In this document: piece by piece, positions 1 through 11,970 of the stretch
How the letters are laid out: each line of letters opens with the position of its first letter
Position numbering within the stretch: the first letter of the stretch is position 1
Assembly: GCA_963942565.1 (NCBI GenBank)
Contig: OZ012693.1
Location: forward strand, 10,214,604 to 10,278,603
DNA from: Maea johnstoni
Taxonomy: Eukaryota > Annelida > Polychaeta > Spionida > Magelonidae
DNA length: 64,000 bases
Direction of reading: 5' to 3'
Notes under the pieces: model-generated
Seen by the model: only the letters and a program-made list of their open reading frames with translations
The model's database searches: none
What the model was told of the DNA's origin: nothing
Translations under genes and position numbers: made by a program

Positions 1-150
1 AGGGTTTATATGGTTCCAAAAACCGTTTCGTCCTTGTTCTCTGAAGGAGAATGCTTTAACATTGGAATTGTTAAGCTGGATATTGTGCAGAGGTATGGCA
101 CAGCTAGGCGTGTAGCACATTAGACCACTCGGCCATGAAAGCAGCCCTTG
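1..150 (-). repeat. Dispersed repeat fused to tRNA-like SINE head
   Basis: The first 50 bases resemble the middle of the repeat at 11640-11970 (shared GGGTTTATATG stretch followed by a run of A and CTTTGCG/CGTTTCG). The bases after about 85 read, on the minus strand, like a tRNA-derived head with a degenerate A box (GGCCGAGTGGTCTAATGTGC). The same order of parts is seen at 11640-11970, so this is probably a composite SINE cut by the window edge. The family was not identified by name. Confidence 0.45.
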
Positions 151-928
151 AGAACTGAAGAAGCAAAAACGCATCCCTGATGAGAGAGGAGTTTAACCCA
201 TTAATTCTTACAGTACTCAAAAGCAGCCTGGCAACTTAACCTAATCTTATGGGGCATAATATGGAAAACTTATGGAAAAAGGTTAAGCAGAACATAAGCA
301 ACAATTGCCCTTTACACAATTGGTAGGACTTTCCTAATAATCAAGTAATTGTCTAAAGTATCAAAGATCCAGACGACAATTTCAGAAGAACCTTTAAGCA
401 ACAATGGGTTAAGTAGCAAATACTGCTCAATACCCTAGGGATGAAATTACATAGGATGCACAATACTCGGACTGTTAAGTCTTAAATAAGCCAATCCGTT
501 TCAAAATAAAGTGTGAAAGGCCTTAAAGATCTTGACACGTGTTGTAGAATCCGCTTTGTACTTAACTTACTGTGTATTTACTGGCCAGTGGTCTTTAAAT
601 AGCCATTTCGCTAACTATGCCACCGCATGACACATCAGTTAGCAGGGTCAAAATGACCATACGTATGTCATATACAAACCAAGAACATGACATCCGTATT
701 AGTCGTGTAAATGACAGTTCGACTCACTATTTTGATGAAAGCATATTTAATTATCATACAGTCAAAAGGATAGTCTCGCATATAACGTATTTTTCAGATG
801 AAATATCGTATATGGAAAATTTGATTTTCAAATTTGACAGACTACGAACATTTTTGTCAATTATAAGTAAAACAATATCTCAAAGTTCAGCTAATAAGCA
901 ACGATCGGCTGGTAATCAAAGACCCACA
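151..928. other. No gene seen
   Basis: AT-rich sequence. A 120-codon open frame starting at 617 runs into the tetranucleotide repeat and has no recognisable motif. I see no RNA gene or splice-flanked exon. Confidence 0.5.
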
Positions 929-1281
929 CATGCATACATACATACATACATTAAGGTACATATGTACATAAATGCATAAATACATACATACATACATACA
1001 TACATACATACATACATACATGCATGCATACATACATGCATACATACATACGTACATATATCTACATACATACATACATAAACAAACATACATACATATA
1101 TACATACATGCATGCATGCATGCAGGCATGCGTACATACATGAATGCATACGTACATGCATGCACACACACATACACACATACACACACGTACGCACGTG
1201 CGTACGTAAATACATACATACATACATACATACATACATACATACATACATACATACATACATACATACATACATACATAC
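929..1281. repeat. (ACAT)n microsatellite, interrupted
   Basis: About 350 bp of ACAT/GCAT tetranucleotide units with a purer ACAT run at the right end (about 1208-1281). The long open frames across it on both strands, rich in Tyr/Ile/His/Thr or Met/Cys/Val, are artefacts of a tetranucleotide repeat having no stop in any phase. Confidence 0.95.
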
Positions 1282-1784
1282 AAGGTTGCACAGTTGCATT
1301 CTTTCTGAATAGTCTACATTGCGCAGTATTGTACGGGTCACCCCTGTATGATGGTTACTCATTGAGAACGTATAAGTGTCGAGTCAGGAAAGGTTGAAGT
1401 GAGAGTTGAACTGACTGAGATTACTCTATTCAATTATTAGCTATGACAACTGAAGAAAATGGCTAACACTTCCAGGGGTCATGGCCTTAACCTGTTGATA
1501 ACACGGCTGGAAAAGGGTACTGCAAAGATATTAACCATTTCACGGCCTGAGAAAGATAAGTGTTACGAAAATGTTTGCAAGTCAAAAGAGAAAGAAAATT
1601 GAAGAAAAGTGAAAGGGAAGAATGAGTTTTATTATATACACACTAAATGATTTTGAATCTGTGACGTTTGGAAAAATAAATTTCCAGTTCCAACACTGTG
1701 CTTCTTTAAGGATAAAGTTTCAAATATGATAATTATCACTATTCATTAATATGAGCATATCTATTTATAACTGCTCGCTATCGG

Positions 1785-1870
1785 TCACTACTGCCTGGAT
1801 TCAAATTCTGGCCGGGGCATCTGAAAAAAGTTGCCAGTGACTTAGAGTTAAGAGGTGGTATCGCCAGGTA
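1785..1870 (+). repeat. SINE fragment with B-box-like site
   Basis: Contains GGATTCAAATTCTGGCC, close to a Pol III B box. It then has GTTGCCAGTGACTTAGAGTT, which is the complement of the CAAGTCACTGGCAAC block found in the SINE copies at 11.4, 26.3, 41.3 and 44.3 kb. Confidence 0.55.
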
Positions 1871-2439
1871 TTTTAGTTTGTTTCATCAATTGTAGAAAAA
1901 GTGTCGATAATCAAAAGTTAGTCGTTCGGTCAAATCGTTTTCAAAACTATTTGCAAACATAACATCGTGTGTTTCTCAGTTCGAATATTTTGTCACGTTG
2001 GAAATAAATGGGTTAACTCCTGTTTTACATATCTCATTTCCAACATGGATGAATCTAGAAAAACATTATTTTTGACTTTTGACCAAAGGTCGCTTAGGTC
2101 AACAAGAAGTATTTCTCGGAATGAGCAGCCGAAGTCTGAGCCCAACATGGCTACTATCACTTTACGGTTGTCGTGATATGAAGTGAGGAGTTGTTGACAG
2201 TGAACAGACCAAACACTACTCTGCCCTCTTTCTTCTATTTGTCATCGTGTGTCTGTTTAATGCTCGGTGGTCAAGGAAGAATTTCCGATGTATGTTATAG
2301 GGTCAAGGGGTTATGCCGTTTCTAAATCATATAACAGGATGTGAAGGATGTTTTAGGTCGCTTTTAACAACTTTGGCCATATCGTGACGAGATAAAGTTG
2401 GAATTTTGTTTTTTATCACTTTTTCTATTGCTGCTAAGT

Positions 2440-2520
2440 CGTGACTAGCCAGTTGTAACTATCGGGGGAAATCGGTGTGCCCGGCAAAAACCACCGCCTA
2501 ACTTCAAGTCACTGGCAACA
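2440..2520 (-). repeat. SINE fragment (GACTAGCCAGTTGTAACT block)
   Basis: Shares the ordered blocks GACTAGCCAGTTGTAACT, CGGCAAAAACCACCGCCTAA and CAAGTCACTGGCAAC with the SINE copies at 41297, 44285, 51990 and 57346. The strand is inferred from the tRNA-like head of fuller copies (11.4 and 26.3 kb), whose A box lies on the minus strand. Confidence 0.6.
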
Positions 2521-2719
2521 TTCGTAATACGATGATGCTGTGGATTTGTTTTACGTCGCTTTTAACATCTTGAGCCATACGGTGACGAGATAGAAATATA
2601 GAACCGAGGAGAAGTTCACCTTTCTTTACGAAAAGTACAAAGGAATATTTCAGATGCAGATTCGTCATAGACAGCCTTTTACAATGCTGCACATTGGTAT
2701 ATGGTCAACCCGTTCATGA

Positions 2720-2722
<3 letters not shown>

Positions 2723-2762
<40 letters not shown>
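2723..2762. repeat. (TC)n microsatellite
   Basis: Twenty uninterrupted TC dinucleotides. Confidence 0.97.
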
Positions 2763-2765
<3 letters not shown>

Positions 2766-3165
2766 AAATAGTCTCATACGATCACAGCCATGACGAACAT
2801 TGTTCTTTGTTAAGTATCCCTCACCGTATCATTTGAAAGCACCACAGAAATTACCTTAATTTACAGGTTTTTCTTAGCTACCCAGCTGTGGAAGGCAGAG
2901 AATGATGTATGTACAGTAATGGTAATCTACATACCGGTTGCCTAAATTATTAAGTGCACGCACACTCTAATGAGAAACTCCTGGCTTTCACAACATCTTG
3001 ACCTTACCGTGACCCTCTTCATGCCGGGAGAGGGTGGCCGCCATTACACTAAAAAATGGAGCAGCCCATGTCATTTGTTAAAAAAATACTTCACTTAGAG
3101 AGACACTTGAGAATTTTCTCGGTTAAGGTGCGAGATTAATACAAGCTAAACGATAGTGGACCTTT
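2763..3165. other. No gene seen
   Basis: Unique-looking sequence. No open frame of note and no repeat recognised. Confidence 0.5.
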
Positions 3166-3343
3166 TTATGTACACGACATTTTATGTTAGTGTGTAGTGA
3201 TTAGTATATTCTTATAATATACATTTATTGTATTGCATCTGTACTAGTAATTTTATTGGTATTATTTGATTCTGTGTATCTATATGATTTTGTACGGTCG
3301 AGGTTCAGTCAATAAACAATAAACACACAATACAATTGCTATG
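3166..3343 (+). mobile_element. LINE 3'-end fragment
   Basis: Ends with ATGATTTTGTACGG then GTCAATAAACAATAAACAC and a CACAATACAAT tail. The same terminal design (ATGATTTTGTACCG, CAGTCAATAAACATACAATAC) is at 57419-57560, and a looser version ends the full-length LINE near 57160-57176. It is read as a severely 5'-truncated non-LTR insertion. No coding part is left. Confidence 0.55.
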
Positions 3344-3737
3344 CATTCTTGCATTTTATTGCAGTGTTTACTATTTACGATTTATTCCATGGTTTATCCA
3401 ATGGTTTAGATACTATAAAAATAGAATAAATCGTTAAATGTACTGCTTTAAAAGTATGGTAGTACTGTATTGTGTAGCACTGTACCGTACTACCCTAAAG
3501 TATTGTAGTTACTTTACAGGTATTTCTCTCATAATAAAACCAATGTTATCTTAGGTCATGCTAGTTTAGATCAGCCCTTAAGTCTCCTTAGCCCTGCTTG
3601 TTTGCAATAGGATCACATGTCTGTTTTTATCTGTTAGCCTAAAGATTTCCAATAAAACTCTAAATTGTCTATTTCGATAACTCGGTAGTGATGGATTTGT
3701 ATGGAACTACACAATGAATATAAAAAGTATGTATGTG
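3344..3737. other. No gene seen
   Basis: AT-rich; nothing recognised. Confidence 0.5.
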
Positions 3738-3938
<201 letters not shown>

Positions 3939-4474
3939 AATTACTTAAATAATTACTTACTGCAGTTACCTCTTGTCTATTGCAAATATAACTATTGTCT
4001 CGACAAAATGCAAAGTAATTTTCAGTATTACATAACTTTCAATAATATCGAAGCAGTACAATATCAATGGAATCCCTAAGGATTCATAATGAGTTAAGGA
4101 ATCTAAAATAGTGGGCGTTAAGTATTAGAACCACAAACCCTACAACTACAAACACATGTCATCCTTGCACAAAAGTAAATGTTAACAAGTTTCTCACTCT
4201 TTTTCTCACACAGATTCTTATCAGTTTACCCTCTATTTAAAGGCTGTGCCTAGACCTTGCTCTTAGCAAGTGATGAAAAGAGGATGACTTTTTATCACGA
4301 ACTGTAAGGATTTTCTGCATGATATAGATGTTGTCCGTAGCGTTGGAATGTCATGTTGATTTCATGGACGATATGACGTAATCGGCACCATCTGCTCGGT
4401 AGTTTTCAGGTCATTTCCTTGCAGATTGTGTGTCTGATGTTGCTTGAAACCTGACACATTATGCTAAGCCTTTA
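3939..4474. other. No gene seen
   Basis: Unique-looking AT-rich DNA without a convincing open frame. Confidence 0.5.
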
Positions 4475-4842
4475 ATTCATCTGGGGAATTAAAAACGGTG
4501 TATGGAATTCCATTCATCGTTAATCTTACAATTTATTTGAGGAATTAAAAAACAGCACATAGAATTTCATTCTTCGTTAAGCTTGGGAATTGAAAACAGT
4601 GTATGGAATTCCATTCACTGTTAATCATACAATTCATTTGGATGATTAAAACAGTATATAGAATTTCATTTTTTTGTTAAGGTTACAACTCATTTGGGGA
4701 ATTGAAAACAGTGCATATAATTTCATTCTCCGTAAGCTTACAAATCATTTGGGAAATTAAAAACAGTATATATAATTTCATTCTTCGTAAGCTCACAGTT
4801 CATTTGGGTAATTAAAAGCAGTACATAGAATTTCACTCTCTT
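4475..4842. repeat. Tandem repeat, about 56 bp unit, 7 copies
   Basis: The block CATTTGGGGAATTAAAAACAG then ATGGAATTCCATTC and CGTTAAGCTTACAATT recurs. GGAATT-type anchors lie at about 4485, 4541, 4586, 4641, 4698, 4752 and 4807. Spacing is 55-57 bp except for one shortened unit of about 45 bp. Copies differ by several bases each, so the array is not young. Confidence 0.85.
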
Positions 4843-5184
4843 CGCTTCCTGATGGCTTGAATAAGCGATTGGTGTTGAAGGCACTGTACTGTTCAATTGT
4901 AATACAAATTTGATGAGCAGCCAAACTTCCTCACGATTTTGTTCACAGTTTCACTTCCAGCTGTATCAGCACATCAATATGATGAGATTTTAAGATCAAA
5001 CACATGTCATATCCTTCTATGGAGAAAATGGCTTTGCATTAGCCATCGTTAGACAAATGGAGGGGAATACTAGTAAAAGTAGCCATCAGTATGGACATGA
5101 AGGAAATATGTATGAGTGTACGAGCATTAGGCTCATGACACAATTTAGCAGTACATATATCGATGCACAAGTTGTCTACAATCA

Positions 5185-5280
5185 GGTTGTCCCTTCCTCT
5201 CTGTAGTTAGAGCCAGAGCCCTGCGCAGTGGTGAGACACAGCGAGTTGCACTGCACCATACCTCGTGGCTATGGATGCAG
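5185..5280 (-). repeat. tRNA-derived SINE head
   Basis: The minus strand reads CCATAGCCACGAGGTATGGTGC, then a run to CTCACCACTGCGCAGGGCTC. This resembles the heads at 11.55 kb and 26.42 kb (CTCACCACTGC shared). It is degenerate and shows no cloverleaf, so it is not a tRNA gene. Confidence 0.4.
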
Positions 5281-5321
5281 TCGCTTAGAAAATATGTGTT
5301 GTTTTGTCATGTTGATATTCG

Positions 5322-5450
5322 TTGGAAAGCTCTGGCTAAGCACTCTCAGATGAGCACCCATGTGCCAGGGTTTCAGTCATTTTCTAGGGTTTTTGCATCA
5401 TTTTGTGTTGGCCAAATTAGCCACCAGCCACATAAGGGTTAATATAAGTA
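5322..5450 (-). repeat. Dispersed repeat, family shared with 11640 and 35285
   Basis: Shares GTTGATATTCGTTGGAAAGC, CTCTCAGATGAGCACCCATG, CCAGGGTTTCAGTCATTTT and the closing TAAGGGTTAA with 35375-35545, and in complement with 11640-11790. Nothing in it looks coding. Confidence 0.7.
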
Positions 5451-5739
5451 TTTATTATACCTCACGAGAAGATTCTTGATTCTGGTTCGTCAAAGGCCAT
5501 GGATTAATCGTCATTTTTTCCTCATTCCTTAGCGACATGCTGTTGTCCTTAACAGTTTACGGGCTAATCCATTAGCCCATAGCAACAGCTATGGGCTAGT
5601 TGATTAGTTACCACTAGCCCGGAGAATACCCACGAACACCCACGCAGTTTGCCGAGTGACCTACCGGTGAAACTAGTTCAACAAGGCTGACGACGAGTAT
5701 TTATCCAAAATATCTGCTGTTTGTATTTTTTCCCATTTG

Positions 5740-6535
5740 TGTTTGTATTTTGTTCGGTATGATAAACAAATCCGACATTCTGCGCCGCACTGCTTTAGGC
5801 CACTCAGCTATGGAGGCAGACCCATATCAAACCTACCCACGGTTTTTTCATGCTGTCTGCACATTTTTTATAAGTCTACAATATCTCATCCGACATCCTA
5901 CTCGAGCGTTGCATTGCGTTATACCGCTCTGCTATGGGGGCACACCCTTAGAAAACCCACCCTTGGTTTTTTATGCTGCCTGCACGTTTTCTTCTTATTT
6001 TGAGCTAGGAGCTCGTCAGGAATTTGATATAAGTCTACAACGTCTCTTCCGAAATCGTACTCGAGCGCTGAACTGCATTAGACCACTCTGCTATCAGGGC
6101 AGCCCCTTAAAAAACCCACCCTTGTTTTTCATGCTGCCTGTACGTTTTCTCCTAAGATTGACCTAGGACCTTGTCAGGAATTTAATATTAGTCTACAGCA
6201 TCTCGTCCAATATCTTACTCGAGCGTTGTACTGCATTAAACCGCTCTGCTATGGGGACACACCCTTAGAAAACCCACCCTTTTTATGCTGCCTGCACGTT
6301 TTCTTCTTAGTTTGACCCAGGAGCTCGTCAGGAATTTGATATAAGTCTACAACGTCTCTTCCGACACACTCCTTGGGCTTTGCATTGCGTTTTACCGCTC
6401 TGCTATGGGGGGCTGCCCCTGAGGAAACCTACCCTTGTTTTTTTTCATGCTGTCTGCACGTTTCCTCCTCACTTTGACCTAGGACCTCGCCAGGAATTTA
6501 ATATAAGTGTACATCGTCCCATCCGACATCCCACT
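5740..6535 (-). repeat. Tandem array of about 160 bp tRNA-like units
   Basis: Five diverged units. The anchor ATAAGTCTACA or close variants recurs near 5868, 6026, 6185, 6337 and 6500, spaced 150-165 bp. On the minus strand each unit carries CCATAGCAGAGCGGTATAACGC or similar, which matches a Pol III A box (first unit: CCATAGCTGAGTGGCCTAAAGC). The units look like SINE heads multiplied in tandem rather than tRNA genes, since no complete cloverleaf can be drawn. Two overlapping open frames at 5737-6166 are by-products of the repeat. Confidence 0.7.
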
Positions 6536-7390
6536 TGAGATCTTCTCAACCAATATTTGCACTCCCCACACAAATATCGTCTTTTCCTCCCCCATGCAGC
6601 TTGTCCACCGCTAAAAGTCGGGATTTTCCGACTAACTTCGGTAGATCTATCCCTCCGCACACACGTCGGAGCCTTTGGTGTCCAATCTGTCCAAAGCTGG
6701 ACATGTTTGATGTGAGATAGCTGACCAATAGGATTGAGGTTCTATTTGAAAACCGGGTATTTGAAAGTGACTTGGGGGTAATGACATTATGCGGGGCGTG
6801 CGCAAAGTTTCTTTGGACGAGGATCGCATTGTGTCCAATTGTGTTTGCCTGCCAATCCTTCTTTACACAAAGGGAGTTCTATTAGAAGACAGTTAATTCC
6901 ATTTGATGCCCAGATTAAGTTGAGGGGCACAGATAAAGGAGTTCATGATCGCGTTTTCCTTTAAAAGTGACACATCTGTAGCCGGCACGGTGGCTATAAC
7001 TTGGTTACGAGAGAAAATAGGAGTTTTGAAGCAACTTTACCAAAATCGTTCTGGCATTTTGAGTTCCGCATGAATGAATTCAAGCTTGCTATAGAAAGCT
7101 ATGTAATAGAAATCTTGGTTATCTAAGTAAAGTTCAGCCTATCCATTTCTTACTATTCCCTAAGAAAAAAACTCGTCTGGATGTTTGGATATTTTCACGA
7201 ATAGCATGAGATCAAAAGAATAATAAACTCCCAAAAAAGCTTCAAATATTTCCAATGGTTCCAATGGTTACTTGATGCAGAAAGTAATCGATATTTTGAG
7301 TTTCTGAATATATTTCTTTAGAGGTGGTTCCTAATCTTTAATGATGTTTTTTTTTCAGAATACAAGTGCGAAAGGTATAGCCAATGCATG
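6536..7390. other. No gene seen
   Basis: Several open frames of about 60 codons overlap on opposite strands near 6470-6840, and none shows a known motif. The rest is AT-rich. Confidence 0.45.
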
Positions 7391-7657
<267 letters not shown>

Positions 7658-7877
7658 TCATCATTATATAAATACCGACTTTGAGCGGCGGTTTTTTGGA
7701 ATAGGCTCAGTGACTGCGCCTCGCCGGTCCCAACTGCTGCTGTGGATCTTTGGGCAAGGGTTGGAAGGGGGCTGTTTGAACATTTATTTGCCCATCGGTG
7801 GCATATTTGCTTTTTTATAAGGAAAAAAGTCCCGGGTGTGTAAAGAGGATGGAAGAGCGATGACTGTCTGCGTAATG

Positions 7878-8090
7878 ATACAATTGCTGCAACAATGTAT
7901 TTCATATGATATGATACAACTGGATCCATAAAATAATACAATGTTGCAAAAATCTACTGCTTCATTCTTTAACCCATTTGAAATGATACAATTGCAGCAA
8001 CAATGTATTTCATACAATATGATACAACTGGATCTATAAAACAATACAATGTTGCAAAAATCTACCGAGTCATTCTTTAACCCATTATAT
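7878..8090. repeat. 107 bp tandem duplication inside the Helitron
   Basis: Two adjacent copies, each beginning ATGATACAATTG and ending near TTCTTTAACCCA. They differ at few positions (GCTGC/GCAGC, GGATCC/GGATCT). Confidence 0.85.
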
Positions 8091-9330
8091 CTGTATTCTC
8101 CTTTGCTCCACTGCATTCTATATTTGGGTTTTCTCTTAAATGGCCGAAGGGTCTTCAAAACAACTTTCAATCATGAGGTCATTGACTTTTTGAAAAAATA
8201 ATGCAATTCATGTAATGAACATCTCCTGCTCCAAAATTAGTATCTTTCTTTGCTAAATTGATCCTTTCAGAGATACTGTCACTGCCTTAAATACTGGTCT
8301 TCCATGTTGAAATTATTTTTTTGCTGTTATATAGGAATTATGGGGTATATAAAGAAATTCAAGAATTCAGGTGATTTACTAAGAATCTTTTATTCCTCTG
8401 GTGTTAAGATTCCAAAGATAATTTGAACATACTTAAATTTAAGAAATCCGCACATGCACATCATAAGTTTGGGTTTGGGTGGGGGCAGATATTCCTGTTC
8501 CAGTTTTGGAATTTTAAAATGCCGACTCCGAGGCACATACGCGATGCCGATCTAAACTGCCCCTGTGGACCTTTTGCCAGGGGTGTGTAGATGGTGGTTA
8601 TTTTTTTGAATTTTTGGCATTTAATACCTCAATTTTTCAAAAAATTGGAGAGATATACTATATATTGCTTATTGTATATATATTGTATGTGTACCATATC
8701 TTTACCTCATTACTTTGCTTTTTCTGCCTATAATGTTTGTATTTTTTTTCATTTTTGTATTCTATTTAGAAGTCTGATTTGTTCATTTTATCATAATTTG
8801 CAATTTCTTTCTTCTGTATTTACTTTTTGTCATCTCTCTCCACTTGGCTTGAGTAACCTGATTTATGAAGCATTTTTTTTATTGCTTTACTGATCTCTCT
8901 CTCTTTCTATGCAACAAATTCTTTTGAAGTCCCATATTTTGATTTGGGGGGGGGGGGTAGCGGGGGTGATCATATTTAATTAGCAGAGCATTTTTTATTA
9001 TTTATTTGAATTTTTGAGTTGATTCCGTAATCCCTTAAAGTCCTGTCGCAACATTAAGAATTCCTTTCAACTGTTTCAAGACTATATTAAAACTTCAGAT
9101 CTGTATATTTCTCTCTCCTTTTACTTTTCTTTTTTCTTTGGATTTTTGGTATTGCTTGGCATGATCGTTTACATTCTACGATATCCCTTTTTGTATCGTA
9201 TATATCTCTGTATCCTATAAATTTATTTCCTCTCACTTTGTTTGTGCACCCCATTTTCCTTTTTTAAGATTATATTTCCCTCCATCTCCTTATTGTATAT
9301 ATTTACTTTTTTTATTGTAATTCTGGCAAA

Positions 9331-9420
9331 ATCCACTGCCTAAGCAGAAGTCACAACTGGCAACTTTCTCACATGCCCAAGCTAGGATTTGAATCACAGC
9401 AGTCGTGAGAGACAGGGAGC
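9331..9420 (-). repeat. SINE fragment within the Helitron
   Basis: Has the order of blocks seen in the other SINE copies: CACTGCCTAAGC, AACTGGCAACTTTCTCACAT, then AGGATTTGAATCACAGCAG. The last is a B box when read on the minus strand (GATTCAAATCC). Confidence 0.55.
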
Positions 9421-9939
9421 AGTCAGTGACAATTACATACGGCCCAGTGCACACTGTACACACATTGTGTTGCCAAGTGTGCCTTACCTGTCTGCTGTGT
9501 AATCAGTGCTGCACTTGGGCAATTAACGGCTATGCTATTCAAAAATATTGTATCCATTGGCTACAAGCAGGGTATATCAGTGGATCCCCATATGTGGCCC
9601 ATACCACAGGTCATGTGGCGTGAGCTGCTGGTGGCGAGTCCAATTTATATTTCACTAAGACTTTTATGACTTTTTAGAGTTATTGAGGGAGGGGGAAAAA
9701 AGGGAGGGTGGGGGAAAAGAAATCCTGTGAATTGAATGGAAGCTGATTCTTGCTCTCTTTTATTCCAATTCTTCCTCTCTTTGATTCATCAACTATCCTC
9801 TCATCTTCCACTTGATGTTCAATTTGAAATTCCCTTTCTTAAAATTACTGTGTAATTTAGGGGGGAGGTATACCTTGACTTAGTTGTTTCTTAATTTCTA
9901 AATCTCCTGCGCATCAGTGAATATGACGTAGAATCCAAA

Positions 9940-9966
9940 CCCGTGCTGTGCACGGGGGCCTGCTAG
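9940..9966 (+). other. Helitron 3' terminus: hairpin plus CTAG
   Basis: A perfect 7 bp stem with TGT loop at 9940-9956, then 6 bases and CTAG at 9963-9966. The following base is T, the expected host residue. Confidence 0.75.
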
Positions 9967-9982
9967 TATATATATATATATG

Positions 9983-10974
9983 AGTGTGTGTGTGTCGGGC
10001 CATTTGAGTCGTTGCAACGATAAGCATAACCCTAACCTCTCCCCATCGTGGTCACTGATTTACTCTGAGCCAAAAGGGTCATTTAATTGAACTCTGATGG
10101 CATGCAAAATATGGTGGACATCTACGGATTGATATTATCATAACATACTGATAGCTAGAACATGTACGTCTCAACAGTTTAAATACAAATTACAATGTAG
10201 TATCATTTCACTTCTTCGATATCGGATCATCTTTTTGGCTCGATTGCAATGAGATGCAAAAGTGTGGTAATGCCCAGGGTTTCTGGTGGTAGCTGGGCAA
10301 GCCTATTGTGTAACTGCTACGTGTTGTTTAACAATGTATTTGAGTTAGTTTACTTTTAATTGTGTCCTAATTTTGACAGGGCCTGCCATAACCAGTATGT
10401 TTTATGTTACACCTGTTATATATCTGATAGATCATATGCTATAGTTTGATGTATCGTATTTTTTATGCATTGGCATAGTCAATACACATACATACATTGA
10501 TGGAATTGATGAACATGACCTTAACGTGAGCTGGTGTACATCTGGAAGTGCAATAATGAAGATGTACACTAGGGCTGTTAAGGTGTTAAGGGTATGTATG
10601 GAATTGGTCCCCCCCCCCCCCCTCCTGTCCCTGTACACACACCCTCCCTACTGATGACTGAGGGAGATCACTTGTTTACGGGAACGTACCAGTGATGCAC
10701 ACCGGTATAATAACCTAACGTATCTTGACTAGTAATTTTGTACGTTTTCTGTTTTATGTGTGTGTTTGTGTTAACCTTTAGTATGGATGTAACTTTCATG
10801 TTATCACGCATATGGTCAATAAAGCTACATGCATACAATCGTATAAAAACTTGACAAGGAAGATGAATTACACACCTACCCTGTGCCTTGCGGGTAGCCG
10901 AGCCAGCAGACGACGTACGACAGGTACTTGAAGGTGTCGTTATGTTTGTATATGATGGAAACTATGCTTGTCGT
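9983..10974. other. No gene seen
   Basis: Contains a run of C at about 10610-10622. At 10730-10845 a stretch ends GGTCAATAAAGCTACATGCATAC, which may be another LINE tail; this is too weak to call. No exon recognised. Confidence 0.4.
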
Positions 10975-11400
10975 TCGCGGGTGGAAAGTATGGAGGCCTT
11001 GTGGTGACATGGAACTGATTTGGGATTTGGAATCTTCTTACCCATCACTTTCTCTGCAATATCTATGCTATGTTGTCGTTATGTCTGTGTTTTGTCGCGT
11101 CTAGATTTGTTATTAGCAGGTGGAAAATACGGAGGCCTTGTGGTGACGTTAAATTGTTTTGTAATTTGTGTATGGTTGAAACTAAGCTTGTTCTCCGCGG
11201 ATGAAAAGTACGGTGGCCTTGTGGTGACATGGAACTGAGTTTTTGTTTATCGTCATTTTCGCTGCAAAACATAGGTGTCATTATGTGTGTGTATGGTTGA
11301 AACTATGTTTGTCGTTCACGGATGGAGAGTACGGAGGCTTTGTGGTGACATGAAGCTGTTTTGCAATTTGGAATTGTGTTTATCGTCACTTTCTCTGCAC
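10975..11400. repeat. Degenerate tandem repeat, about 85-140 bp spacing
   Basis: The block GGAGGCCTTGTGGTGACATG (or one base off) recurs near 10991, 11129, 11212 and 11330. Each is preceded by CGCGGGTGGAAAGTA-like sequence and followed by TGGAACTG. The spacing is irregular, so the array has suffered internal loss. Short frames on both strands are by-products. Confidence 0.7.
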
Positions 11401-11417
11401 TATCTAGGCTAAGACGT

Positions 11418-11620
11418 TACTAGCAGGTCATAATTTGTGGAGGAAACCGATGTACTCGGCGGAAACACCTCCTTACCCAAAGTCCCTTGCATCTTTCTCC
11501 TATGCCCTGGTCAGGATTCGAGCCCGGTTTCCAGTCGGGATTAAAACCTGTGCAGTGCTGAAAGATGGCGAGCAATCAGTTGCAGCACGCTAGACCCCTC
11601 AGCTATCGGGGCACTCACTT
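11418..11620 (-). repeat. tRNA-derived SINE, most complete copy
   Basis: On the minus strand it begins GCCCCGATAGCTGAGGGGTC (A box TAGCTGAGGGGTC) and has GGGCTCGAATCC (B box) further on. It then runs into the shared body (complement of GAGGAAACCGATGTACTCGG). Order and spacing fit a tRNA-derived SINE. It is not a functional tRNA: there is no anticodon arm or acceptor pairing. It is the best copy for defining the family found throughout the window. Confidence 0.7.
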
Positions 11621-11639
11621 GTAATGAAACTATGATCAT

Positions 11640-11970
11640 CATCTTCCTTAACCCTTATGCTGCTGATGGCTAATTTAGCCAGTACAAAATTTGGCGAAAA
11701 CCCTGAAAAATGACCGAAACTCTGGCAAATGGGTACTCATCTGAGAGTGCTCAGCGAGAGCTATCCAATTCATACCAACATGACAGGGTTTATATGATTT
11801 TCAAAAATCTTTGCGTTCCTGTGCTTTGGACGAAGATAGCCTTAGCATTGGAAGTGTTAAAACATTATAGCTTGCCCAAAGCTGGCGTCAAACTCGGTAC
11901 ATTGTGCAGAGGTGAGAAACAGCCAGCAAACTGAATACGCTAGATTGATCGGTCGTGAGGAGACCCCTTG
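11640..11970 (-). repeat. Dispersed repeat fused to SINE head
   Basis: The left part contains the TTAACCCTTATGCTGC block, complement-related to the copies at 5322-5450 and 35285-35545. The right part (about 11870-11970) repeats the tRNA-like head seen at 85-150 (GTACATTGTGCAGAGGTGAG, TAGATTGATCGGTCGTGAGG). The 74-codon open frame across it is matched by a diverged frame at 35148-35450. That reflects shared repeat ancestry, not a gene. Confidence 0.65.

Larger units (their letters stand above)
1282..2722. other. Intergenic DNA with two SINE pieces
   Basis: No gene recognised. It holds the SINE fragments at 1785-1870 and 2440-2520, listed separately. The short open frames have no conserved motif. 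Confidence 0.5.
4843..5739. other. Intergenic DNA with SINE head and dispersed repeat
   Basis: No gene recognised. It holds the pieces at 5185-5280 and 5322-5450 listed below. The stretch 5560-5620 contains short direct copies of TAGCCCATAGC and GGGCTAGT. Confidence 0.5.
7658..9966 (+). mobile_element. Non-autonomous Helitron-like element
   Basis: The element starts TC directly after a TA tract. It ends with a 7 bp stem hairpin (CCCGTGC-TGT-GCACGGG), a short GGCCTG spacer and CTAG, followed at once by T and more TA repeats. A 5' TC, a 3' hairpin then CTRR, and insertion between A and T without target duplication are the known Helitron signature. No Rep or helicase frame is present, so it is non-autonomous or decayed. 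A second block resembling the 5' part (CCGACTCCGAGG, CTGTGGACCTTTTGCCAGGG at about 8520-8580) suggests an internal duplication or nesting. The left limit is less certain than the right, because the TA tract blurs it. Confidence 0.7.

Noticed and set aside
929-1281. Overlapping long frames on both strands
   Set aside because: Pure consequence of a stop-free ACAT repeat.
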